Part shown: positions 34,550-44,649 of the stretch, piece by piece
Layout: every line of letters starts with the position of its first letter
Position numbering within the stretch: the stretch's first letter is position 1
NCBI GenBank assembly: GCA_028274465.1
Contig: CM051456.1
Location: 98,113,050 to 98,177,049 of the forward strand
Direction: 5' to 3'
DNA from: Plantago ovata
Taxonomy: Eukaryota > Streptophyta > Magnoliopsida > Lamiales > Plantaginaceae
Length of the DNA stretch: 64,000 nt
The notes under the pieces: generated by a model
Told to the model about the DNA's origin: nothing
Database searches by the model: none
Seen by the model: the letters and a program-made list of their open reading frames with translations, nothing else
Program-made: the position numbers and the translations under genes

Positions 34550-35398
34550 GGGGTATAATTATTATTATTATTATTATTATTATTTTTTAATAATAAACTA
34601 GACTTTTATTAATCACTCAAAATTGAAAGGGAGTCGAGAAACAAGTACTCGAAGCGCAACTACATCACTGCAAAACTCAGAGTCCCCACTAAGAGAGCCC
34701 CCGAGAAGCTTGACTCCTCGAAGCGGGCGAGAGATAGAAGCAGGGAAAGGGCTATCCATCCGACCACGAGGGTCCTCCACCGGCCAGAAAAGCTCTGTCT
34801 TATCTACATTCAGATGCAACCCACGAGCCGACCCATGGACACGGATGATATCTAATGCCTTAGCAACAATAAGAGTATCACCAATAATAGTGTCGTAATC
34901 AAGATACCACGCCTGAAGGGAGAGCTCACACGCCTGGTGAATAGCATGAAATAGCGGATGCAGAGCCATGGAAAATAATAAAGGACCCAAAGGATCCCCC
35001 TGCTGAACCCCCTGAGAAGACCAGTGAACCAAATTACCATAGTAAAGTCGAGCTGGTCGGGAATAACAGAACTCCACCCAGGGAGAAATGGTTGGGCACC
35101 TCAACCAAATCTCCTGAAGAATGGCGTTTCTGTCAACAAGGTTAAAGGCATTCCTGAAATCCACCAAAAATATAGAGAGCCCAACCTCGTCCCCTCGACC
35201 CTCCACAAACCTGCTGACAGAATGGAGTACAGCCTCACAACCACCTGGCACCCCTACACCAAACTGAATGTCGTGTAAGTAGGAAGTCATCGAGTTCCCA
35301 ACAGAAGAAGAGGCAACCTTAGAGATGAATCGCCTCCACACAGTACCAATGGCAATGGGCCGAATACCCCCTCCTGGCTTAACTAGCGGGGTATAATT
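34550..35398 (-). mobile_element. LINE delta: 5'-truncated, internally deleted copy with TSD
   Basis: Delta lies between two copies of GGGGTATAATT (34550-34560 and 35388-35398), an 11-bp target-site duplication. Its 3' end shows an ATT tract (34558-34584, overlapping the TSD's last bases) and a short 3' UTR. The coding part (34613-35341 and a little upstream) covers RT motifs (LVDFRNAFNLVDR, GVQQGDPLGP) but has YLDY in place of YLDD. After SGDSEFCSDVV it jumps to the last codons (LVSRLPFNFE), so the endonuclease is deleted. It is a diverged subfamily of the same LINE. Confidence 0.82.
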
Positions 35399-35473
35399 GA
35401 AATATGAAAGATGATAAATTAGTTTATTAAAAAAAAAAAGCTAACTTTATTAAATTAAAAAATAAGCTAGCTG

Positions 35474-35576
35474 ATAAGTTCCAGGAGTTTATAAGTTCGC
35501 GTTCACCTAAGAGACTTATTTTACCTAGCAATAAATCTGTTACGTGAACGCAAGCTTATAAGCTTCTGGACCTTAT
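35474..35576. repeat. Imperfect inverted repeat, MITE-like
   Basis: Arms of 33 bp at 35474-35506 and 35544-35576 (ATAAG-TCCAG ... GCGTTCAC) with about six mismatches and a 37-bp loop. It could be the core of a small DNA transposon; no complete terminal repeats or TSD were found. The rest of 35399-35902 is AT-rich with no gene. Confidence 0.55.
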
Positions 35577-35902
35577 AAGTTAAAATTAAACAGAGCCTAA
35601 TACAAATGTGGAGGGAGTAATGTTTACTTCGCCCCTTAATATTTTTGTTGATTTTTTTTTTAGATCCATTTGACTTCAAATTAATATTAAACTGTAATAA
35701 AAAATAATTGAAAAACTTATATATGAAATTATAACATTAGAATTTAGAACTTTCATAATATATACACTCTTTTATAACGTTTACGATCATGGTTTTAGAT
35801 TAACTCGAAATTTTATACCTAGATTAGGTCTCATTGGTCGATTATTGAGTCAAACAAAAAAGAGTACCACACGTATTATTTTTAGTATTCTTAGTTTAAT
35901 TT

Positions 35903-36823
35903 GTGTGGGAAAGTGAGAGGAAGGAACTTGCTAGAGCCAAGATGCACAAACAACGGATGGACAAAATCATTGACTTGTTTACATTATACTTTCCTAAACT
36001 CAAAGAAATAATGAAAGCCACTCTGCTGGAATCTGAGAAAGATACTGGTAATGTAGAAGCTTTATCAAATTTCAGGAAAAGGAACAAGATACTAATATTC
36101 ATCTTGTTCTCCATAATTCTCATCTTACTAGCACTCATTACAACTACATCATACATTTACCTATTCCCTGAATATGATTCCTCATCGGAACTACCTAATC
36201 CCGCAGTTGAATCCTTTTGCTCTGTCACAACCAACAATCAAACCTGCTTCGAATCCCTTGATCCAGTATCTCATATACTTAAAAACCCGGATCAAGTTTT
36301 TGATCACTTTCTAAGACAGGCCGCCAAGGAAATAAAGAACGTTACCTTGTTCTTTACCAGAGTGAGCACGATGTCTACTTCTCAAGCTGCAGAGATGAAG
36401 AACTGCTCGGTTTTGTTGCAGGATGTGGTGAGTCAACTGAATGAGGCATCATTGAAGATGCGCAGGATCAGTGATGAGCTTACTGGTGAAAAGAGAAAGG
36501 AGATGATGAATTGGTTCCTTCAGGCGGAGAAGGATCTGGATTCCTGTTATATTGGACGTTTAGTCGTTAACAAAATGGTTGTGGCTACTGATCTGAGAGA
36601 TATTGTGGATGGGATGAAAATGTATGCTGGGTTCTGCCGGGACTATTTGATCCACTACGGTCTCGTACTCGACAGATTTGATGATCTATTTATGCCTGAT
36701 ATTGGTCCTGAACTATATATCTGGATCATATTGCGGGATTTGTTCGGTGCGTATTTGTTTGTACCGCAGTACTTGATCTTGTTTCTCTTGTTTTTCTCAC
36801 TTTGTAGAATGCGAAGATGTTAG
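35903..36823 (+). CDS. PMEI-domain membrane-anchored protein
   Basis: 306 codons, single exon, no breaks. A basic N-terminal segment precedes a membrane span (about 62-88, ILIFILFSIILILLALITTT), then a pectin methylesterase/invertase inhibitor-type helical domain (about 103-255) with the usual cysteine pattern: C106 and C115 nine apart, then C168 and C215, plus C245. N-glycosylation sites are NQT 112, NVT 146 and NCS 167. Such domains inhibit pectin methylesterase or invertase, or form the pro-region of pectinesterases; no pectinesterase catalytic domain follows here. A second hydrophobic stretch (about 281-300) ends in CRMRRC, which is unusual. M14 (35942) is an alternative start. It is the only host-like gene in the window. 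Confidence 0.7.
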   Translation: MWESERKELARAKMHKQRMDKIIDLFTLYFPKLKEIMKATLLESEKDTGNVEALSNFRKRNKILIFILFSIILILLALITTTSYIYLFPEYDSSSELPNPAVESFCSVTTNNQTCFESLDPVSHILKNPDQVFDHFLRQAAKEIKNVTLFFTRVSTMSTSQAAEMKNCSVLLQDVVSQLNEASLKMRRISDELTGEKRKEMMNWFLQAEKDLDSCYIGRLVVNKMVVATDLRDIVDGMKMYAGFCRDYLIHYGLVLDRFDDLFMPDIGPELYIWIILRDLFGAYLFVPQYLILFLLFFSLCRMRRC

Positions 36824-37020
36824 TTCATGCTCTTTACAATGTTGTTGGTTCTTTGACATTGTTCGCTTAAAATACATCTCATCTCTCCATCTATATAGCT
36901 TATGATTCTGGTTGAATTTAAGTGTTTATAATATTTCTTCATAGCATTAGAAGAGCAATTTCTTGTACATTCACGCAGTTGCCGAAACACACAAATTCTT
37001 GTGTCTTTTTTTTTCATTTT

Positions 37021-37311
37021 TGATAGAAATTCAACTCTCCCGGCCAAAAATTTAAACTGTTGGGGAGGAACGAAATCTAGTCATTTAAATTAATTCTCCA
37101 ACACTCCCCCGCACTCGTGGCCAATTTCAACCACTTTCAGGAGGCCAATCGAGTGGAAATTTAATATGGAACGCAATTTGTCTTCGGAGAGATTCGACCG
37201 AGGTGGGCGTGAGCCCGATGGCTCTGATACCATTATAGAATTTCAACTTTCCCAAAAGTCTAAACTTTTGGGGAGGAACGGAATCTAGTTATTTAAATTA
37301 ATTCTCGAACA
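37021..37311 (-). mobile_element. Complete TRIM (miniature LTR element)
   Basis: Short terminal repeats at 37021-37103 (83 bp) and 37233-37311 (79 bp), flanked by TSD ATTTT at 37016-37020 and 37312-37316. On the minus strand the primer site TGGTATCAGAGCC (iMet tRNA) adjoins the right repeat and a GCGGGGGAGTG purine tract adjoins the left one. The internal part (about 129 bp) has no coding capacity, as usual for TRIMs. Confidence 0.88.
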
Positions 37312-37316
37312 ATTTT

Positions 37317-37528
37317 TACATAATGTTTACTTTCGCTTTGATGCCGCTTTAGCATAAATGCTACTAGAGCCATGTTATGTAAATTTTACCTTAAATTAGA
37401 AATTTACACCGTTAGTGCATCAAATGGATGCCTGTAGTTACGCTTGTGGTGCAGAACGACTCAAATCAGCCATTACTTTGTATATATTTTGGAAAAGCTT
37501 CGTCGTTCAGTATAAGATTCCATAATAC
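37317..37528. other. Unassigned intergenic DNA
   Basis: About 210 bp with no open frame, repeat or regulatory site that I can recognise. The stretch 36824-37015 after the PMEI gene is likewise unassigned. Confidence 0.4.
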
Positions 37529-38490
37529 TGGAACCAGAGAAACGATTTTATTGAATGTGTAATGAACTTACAGAGAAAGAGCTCCATAAATGAGTGGAGA
37601 AGATGACAGGAAAAGATAATCTAACTATTCTACTTTGTTCCTATTTCAAAGTAAACTAACTGCCTATGTACAACCTTCTAAGCCTGAGGTACAACATAAA
37701 TCCCTTAATTGATTAAAGCGCTATTTTGGAAACAAGCTTTTCTGTACAGTTCGATTTGTTCAATTCTTCTAACAGCTGAGCTGCTTGGTCACATTCCCCC
37801 TCAAGTTGGGAGTGGATATTTAGAACTCCCAGCTTGGAAATTTAATGGTTAAACAAAGGTCCGACTAATGGTTTAGTCAAGACATCAGCCACCTGATCCA
37901 CATTTGAGACATTTAAAAGTTTGATCTTTCCTTCTTGTCTCTTGTCTCTGATGGTGTGACAATCGATTTCAATATGCTTCGTACATTGATGCTGAACCGG
38001 ATCGTGAGCCAAATGATATGCAGATAGGCTGTCTGTGTATAGTAATGCTGGAACCTTCTGGTGTGGAATCTTGAAATCGTGTAATATATATAATAACCAC
38101 TGGATTTCACATGTAGCAAGTACAACTGCTCTGTATTCGGCCTCTGCGCTGGATCTGCTGACTGTGTTCTGCTTCTTTGTCTTCCATGATATTAGAGATT
38201 CTCTCAGATATACTGCATAGCATGTGGTGCTTCTCCTTGTGTCCAAACAAGATCTCCAATCACTGTCAGAGAAGCCTTTGAGCTGCAACTTGTTGTTTGC
38301 TGGAAAGAATACACCTTGACCTGGACTTTTCTTTATGTATCTCAATACTCTATGCGCATCTTCCATGTGCTTGTCAGTTGGGCAACTCATAAATTGGCTA
38401 AGATTCTGCAAGGAAAAAGACAGATCAGGTCGATTCATGGTGACTTAGATCATTCTACCTATCAATCTTCTATAAGGTTGTTGATCTTTC
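37529..38490 (-). mobile_element. CX: 3' end of a minus-strand copia element
   Basis: Left to right: a probable 3' LTR (37529-37793, TGGAACC to GGTCACA), purine tract (TTGAGGGGGAA on the sense strand), then the C-terminal part of pol. The rest is cut off by C2 at 38491. The LTR's inner edge is set by the PPT; its outer edge is estimated. Unrelated to the C1/C2 family by LTR sequence. Confidence 0.7.
37842..38438 (-). pseudogene. Copia RNase H (end of pol) of CX
   Basis: Typical Ty1/copia ending: NRPDLSFSLQNLSQFMSCPT, HMEDAHRVLRYIKKSPGQG, GFSDSDWRSCLDTRRSTT, WKTKKQNTVSRSSAEAEYRA, and the closing KHIEIDCHTIRDK ... VADVLTKPL. RNase H removes the RNA strand during reverse transcription. Only the 3' end of pol is present. 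Confidence 0.9.
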
Positions 38491-40009
38491 TGTTAGGAAA
38501 CTTGTAATTTTGATGAGCAAATAACCATGCTAAATTAAGTGAAGTCCAGTAACTAGTACTCTTAAGGTTCATAGGAATTAAGAAGTTTAAGGACATTGTA
38601 AAAGAGGAACGTTTGCTGAAAGACTTAGTGTAGGTACTAGTTAGGTTCTTAAGCTCGCTGATGATGTACTTTGTTGTCACAAACAAACTATTGAAGACCT
38701 AGAACCGCTCAGAAAGTGGAAAATTCGAAGACTGAAGATCGACTTAGAAGAATTCTGAGAAAGGTATCTACAAAGGCACATGTTGCTTCAGAAAGCGAGA
38801 ATTTCAGCAACGGCTTGCATAAGTGAAAATCTAAATGACAGAGTAGGTTGTGCTTGCTGAAACTGAGATAGCTCACTTACTGACAACTCATGTGACCTCC
38901 TTGATGAAGAGTACTTGCATTTTGGCTCCAACGTTCATATTTGAATTTGATTCAAAAGAACATTAAATACAAAGTAAGCACGCGAAGAACATGAAGACAA
39001 GAAGACAAATGAAGAACGCTGCTGAAAGTACAAAAGCAAGATAGTGACATCTTAAGGTACAAAGCCTTAGAATTTGAAATTCAAATGGCTCGCTTGAGAC
39101 ACTATAAATAGAAGACCTTCGGCTGAGTAGAAGGGTGTGTCAACAACGTGATCAAACTCTCCCTTGTGCTTTAAACACTCAAATCCTTCTCCACTCTCTA
39201 CTGCCTATTGATCCGTTCCAAGACTTAAGCTTGAAACAAAAGCTACTTGTGAAGAAGTAGAACATTGAAAGCTAAGAAATTAGTTAAGTGTTCTTTCTTT
39301 TAAACAAGAACAAGTCTTGACACCAGAAACAACAAACTTGCTTACTGCAAAGTATTACAAGTTGTGTTTCATTAGATTACTTGTTATAGCTGCAAAGTTA
39401 TATTCAAGTCATCTCATCCTAAACCTCTCTAACTGATAAACACCCTTTACAAGCGTGAAATTCAGGGGGAATTAATCAAGCATAGTGTTGTTGATTATAG
39501 TCCCAAGTTTGGTGGAGAACAAGGTTACAGTTCTCTAGTTTAGGTTGGAAACAAGGCAAGTGTGCTTTGGTTTCTGAGAATCTTTAGTGATAGAATTTGT
39601 AAGGAACCTCATATCTTATCATAGTGGATTCAGTCCTAGAAAGGACAAAGTGGATTAGTTGAGAGATTACGCCACTCTCAGATACCACTATAAAAGTATT
39701 TGTGTGATTTAATTTCCTGCACTTAGTTTCCAGAAAGTTATTATTGATTTACATTGTCACTCTGCTCACTTGTTGAAACTAGTTTTCTGACAAAAGCACT
39801 TATTGTAAAAGACCTCCACACTCTGTTTTTAAGTATCAACAAACTCATTACTGAAAAGTAATAAGCACTTGCTGAGAAAGTTAAGTATCAGCAAACTCAT
39901 TACTGAAAAGTAATAAGTACTTGTTGAGAAAGTTTTAAACGACGAAAAGTTTGAAAGGACTATTCACCCCCCCCCTCTAGTCTTTTCTTGTTGTTTAAAG
40001 GGACCAACA
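38491..40009 (+). repeat. 5' LTR of C2
   Basis: TGTTAGGAAACTTG to GGACCAACA, 1519 bp. TATAAATAG lies at about 39103, tandem palindromic units at 39831-39933 and a C run near the end. Confidence 0.92.
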
Positions 40010-40011
40010 AG

Positions 40012-40023
40012 TGGTATCAGAGC
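40012..40023 (+). other. Primer-binding site of C2
   Basis: TGGTATCAGAGC two bases after the LTR; complementary to the 3' end of initiator Met tRNA, the usual primer of plant copia elements. Confidence 0.92.
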
Positions 40024-40119
40024 TGGAGGTTCTTTAACCTTCAGCACTGAACCTAGATCCCCCTAGGTGCTTTCTGTAAATCACTTTCACTTGATCAGTT
40101 TGGTAGTTATTTGCTGACA

Positions 40120-41755
40120 GGATGTGTTAGGAAATTTGTAATTTTGATGAGCAATTAACCATGATAAATTAAGGAAATTCCAGTAACTAGTACTCTTAAG
40201 GTCCATAGGAATTTAGAATTTTAAGGACATTGTAAAAGAGGAACGTTTGCTGAAGACTTAGAATAGGTGCTAGATAGGTTGGTTGTAAAGCTTATGATGT
40301 ATCTTGTTTTCTGAAAAGAAATACAAATTATTGAAGCATTTGCTGATGATGTACTTTGTTTTTACAAACAAACTATTGAAGCATTTAGAACCGCTCAGAA
40401 TCTTGAAGATTTTTGAAGATCTGAAGACTTGAAGAATTCGAAGATCTGAAGACACGAAGAATTCGAAGATCTAAAGACTAGAAGATTTCTGAAGACTGAT
40501 ATCTACAAAGGCACATGTTGCTCAGAAAGTGGAAACTTCAGCAACAGCATTGCATAAGTGAAAATCTGAACAACAGAGTAGGTTGTGCTTGCTGAAACTG
40601 AGACTGACCACTTGCTGATGAACAGTTGTGACCTCTTGCTGAAAGTACTTGCATTTGCACTCCAATGTTACTGTTTGAATTCTATTCAAATAAGCATTAA
40701 ATGCAAAGCTTGCACGCGAAGGACATGAAGACTAGAAGACAAACAAGGACGCTGCTGAAAGTACAAAAGCAAGATAGTGACATTGTAAGGAACAAAAGCC
40801 TTAGGATTTGAAATTCAAACGGCTCCTTATTTGCACTATAAATAGAGGTCATCCGGCAAAGAGTTGAAGTGTGTCAACAACGTGATCATACTCTAACTTG
40901 TGCTTAAACTCACATACCCTTCAATACTCTTACTGCCATTGATCCGTTTCAAGACTTAAAGCTTGAAAAAGCTATTTGTGAAGAAGTAGAGTTTACACTA
41001 CTAAGAAATTAGTTAAGTGTTCTTTCTTTCTTTTGAACAAGAACAAGTCTTGACACCAGAAACAATCAAACTTGTTTACTGCAAAGTATTCAAAGTTGTG
41101 TTTCTTAGATTACTTGTTGTAACTGAATAAGTTATAATTAAGTTATCTCATCCCGAACCTCTCTAACTGAAAATACACCCTTTCAGGCGTGATATTTAGG
41201 GGGAACTTAATCGAGCATAGTTTTGCTGATTAAAAGTACCAAGTTTGGTGGAGAACATGGTTGCGTTCTCTAGATTAGGTTCGAGACGAAGCAAGTGTGA
41301 TTTGGTTTCTGTTTGAATCGCTCTAGATAGGAGTTGTAAGGAACCTCAATCTTATCATTAGTGGATTCAGTCCTAGAAAGGACAAAGTGGATTAGTTGAG
41401 AGATTACACCACTCTCAGATACAACCATAAAATTTTTTGTGTGATTTACTTACTGTATTTGGTTTTCAGAAAATCATATCTATATGTACACTGTCACTCA
41501 CATCACTTTCTGAAACCTTTATTTACTGAAAAAGTACTTATTGTATCAAAGACTTCCGCTCTCTGATTTTAAGTATCAGCAAACCTAGTTACTACAAAGT
41601 AACTTGCGCTTGCTGAGAAAGTTAAGTATCAGCAAACTCATTACTGAAAAGTAATAAGCACTTGCTGAGAAAGTTTTAAACGACGAAAGTTTGAAAAGAC
41701 TATTCACCCCCCCCCCTCTAGTCTTTTCTTGTTGTTTAAAGGGACCAACAGGATG
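40120..41755 (+). mobile_element. Solo LTR of the same copia family in C2
   Basis: LTR at 40125-41750 (1626 bp, TGTTAGG to GACCAACA) with TSD GGATG at 40120-40124 and 41751-41755. It is closest to the C1 3' LTR at 14918-16490. It is inserted at the leader/gag boundary of C2. Confidence 0.92.
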
Positions 41756-43400
41756 TCTTTAGGAGACGCTCCTTTGCTGAAGCTGGAAAACTATGAGAAA
41801 TGGCGAAACAACATGATGCTACATCTTGAGGCCATTAGTGATGAGATGGTGACTGTCATAAACGATGGCCCAATCAAGATCACTAAACTTGAAAGAAGCT
41901 TTCCTCACAAGACCACAAACAATGGTGGAAAGGAAACTATCTTAGGAGAACCGGTCGACACCGTTGTACCAAAACCAAGAGAGGAATGGACTTCAGATGA
42001 AGCCAAAAGATTCCGTCTTGATGGCCAAGCAAGAAACATCATTATTAGATCTACTCCAGATACTATACAGTGCAAACTGTGGGGTGCTAAAACTGCTAAG
42101 GAAGCTTGGAAAATTGTTTAAGATCTTTGTGTTGGATCTGACAAAACCAAGGAAAACAAACTCGAAATACTAAAGTTGAAGTTTCAAAACTTCAAACAAG
42201 GTGCCAATGAGTCACTGGAAGACTTGGATTTCAGATTCACAACTCTTGTGAGTGAAATGGCCGCCTTAGGTGTTGGAAACTTCTATTCAGATTCTGAAAA
42301 GGTGAAAACATTATTAGAAGTCTGAATCAAGAATGGATCCACACTCAGAACTTCTACTACGATCAAGGAATGCCAAACATCACTCCAACCGAATTGTTCT
42401 CTCATTTTGCTACTGTCAACTATGAGACAAAGCAAAGAGAAAGTGTGTTTGCTGAAAAATTGCAAAACATTGCTCTTGCTGCCGAGCCGTCATCTTTTGA
42501 AAAGAAGAATGATAAAGAGGCTGCTGATGAAAATGCTCTTGTAGTTAGAAATATGAAGAAATTCATCAGTAAGGAACTTGAAAGGCGAAAAGCAAAAGAG
42601 AAGCTGAAAAAGCATCTTGTTAACAGCTACCATAAGTACAAAAATGAAACTAGCTCGCTGAACAAGCAAGCTCAGCAAGCAAACACCTCCGAAGAACCAG
42701 CAGTTGGCAATGATATTTGCTTTTATTGCATAAAGCATGGACATTTCAAAACAAACTGCCCCTTACTGAAAGGGAAATCTGCTGAAAAGAAGAAGAAGTT
42801 CAAGAAGGCTTTAATTGCTGAAGAAAAGAAACAGCTTCAAGCAAAAATCGATGCTCTTTGTATTAAAACAAGCTCTGAAGACAGTGAGGTGGAAAGTTCA
42901 CACACTAAAGAAGAGGAAGCCACTCTGGACGTAGAAATAGGCAAAGAAGTATGTGGAATTGCCATGGAAGCTTATCCAGATGTGTCAAACTATGAGTTCT
43001 GCCTCATGGCCGATCAGGTAAACTGTCCTACCTCTAACTCTGATTTAGAAAGTGAAGATGACGTTGACCTTGATAGAATTCAAGGAGAAATCGAAAGATT
43101 TGAGAAAACTCTGAGCAAACAACAAGAGAAATTACAGAATGCTGAACTTCTGACTAAGCAAACTACTGAAAAGTACGTTGTGCTGAGCGATGAGTCAGAA
43201 AAGAAGGATGCTGAAATATTGCATCTCAATAAGCTAGTTGTTGAAGCTACAGAGAAAAATGCTCAAATGGCATAGAATTGGAAGAATATCAGTCCTCAAT
43301 TCTAAAGTTACTTGCTGAAATACAAGAGATGAAAAAGATGAAAGTCAATTTCAAATCTTATGCGGATGCTAGTAACACGCTAACTGAACTAAACTCTTAT
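41751..43400 (+). pseudogene. gag of C2
   Basis: Begins with MSLGDAPLLKLENYEKWRNN, a copia gag start (LENYEKWR is the recurring 'Y..W' motif). A CCHC zinc knuckle CFYCIKHGHFKTNC is at about 42717-42758. After it comes an acidic and coiled-coil region (ERFEKTLSKQQEKLQNAE). It encodes the RNA-binding capsid protein. The region is broken in a few places. Confidence 0.85.
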
Positions 43401-44420
43401 CTCTGAGATCCATCTCAGAAAGAAGGTTTAGGTGCCACTTATGAAGGTGATGATGTGATACTTTTGAGTAACGACAAATCAACAATTACCTTTGTTCGTG
43501 CTACTAATAGTGGTCAACCAGAACTCTATCAAATTGGTCAATCTAAGGTTGCTGAAATAAGGAATGAAGTACCTACGACCAAGAATCCCGTTGTTGCTAC
43601 TCAAAGTAACAAGACTTCAAAAGGAAAACAGGTTGCTGAAAAGCAATTTGTTCAGAAAAAGGATGCTGAAAAGCATTCCACCAAACAAGTTGCTGAAAAG
43701 CAATTTGTTAAACCAAAAGGCAAGATTACTTACAAAAGTAATCAGAAGACCTTTGCTGACAAACCTGAATCAAGTAAGGCTGCTGAGACAAAAACTCAGC
43801 ATACTCCAAAAAGTGGACTTGGATACAAAACCAAGCAAAGTCAACTATTTCATGAGTATAAGCAAAGTCAGCAAAGATATACTTCAAAGAGTTGAACAAA
43901 TCCAAACCCAAGAGTACTTACAATACTCAAAATGCTAGGACTAGAAGGAACCTTGCTAGAAAAGAACTTACTGAAAAGTATGTTCAGCAAAAGGGCCAAC
44001 CAAGCAAGACACCACATCAGAAAATGGACTTAATCAGCAATGATCAAAAGTCTTTTGGTTCTAAACCATCTAGTTCCTCAGCAAGTAGAAAACAAGTCAA
44101 GATCAAAAACCTCAAGACTTGGGTTTTCACTGGACGTTTTCTTGAACATGTTAATGGACATCCAATATTGGATAATTAACTTGTTTGCTCTTGATTGTGT
44201 AGACTTCAGCCACGGAGACAAACAATGCAATTTGGCACTTTGATAGTGGCTTTGGAAAGCACATGACGGGCAATAAGAAAAACCTTATAAACTATAGACG
44301 GTGGTCTAAAGGTCCAACAATAAGGTTTGCAGGTGGAGGCTTTGGTTCTACTAAAGGCTATGGTGACGTGAAGTTAGCATCACTATTTCAGGAGTTCTTT
44401 ATGTCAAAATCTTAAGTTTA
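43401..44420 (+). pseudogene. Gag tail and protease region of C2
   Basis: A Lys/Gln-rich low-complexity stretch with AEKQFV repeats (43455-44179) leads to a copia protease: IWHFDSGFGKHMTGN (D-S-G active site) at about 44225-44270, with the following glycine-rich KGPTIRFAGGG. Broken in a few places. Confidence 0.7.
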
Positions 44421-44431
44421 ACCTTTTCAAC

Positions 44432-44649
44432 ATGAGTCAGTTTGCTGACAAAGGTTACTTCATCAAAATTAGAAGTGATGAATGTAAACTTATTGACTTT
44501 GAGACAAACAAGGTAATCATGTTTGCTAGAAGATCAGGAGGTCTCTATACCGTAGATTGGTCTTCAGCAATCATTGAAAAATGTCTTATCTCAGAACATG
44601 ATTGCCTTGCTGAAAAAGCATGGTTATGGCATAAACGAACAAGTCACCT
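44432..44649 (+). pseudogene. GAG-pre-integrase region of C2, first part
   Basis: Reads to the KAWLWHKRTSHL motif typical of the zinc-binding region before copia integrase. It is interrupted here by the solo LTR at 44650. Confidence 0.75.

Noticed and set aside
37021-37311. Simple local duplication
   Set aside because: Primer site, PPT, TG/CA end and TSD make it a TRIM.
40010-40124. A very short LTR element between the two copia LTRs at 38491 and 40125
   Set aside because: The second LTR has its own TSD GGATG and is a solo insertion; the first belongs to C2 with its own primer site.
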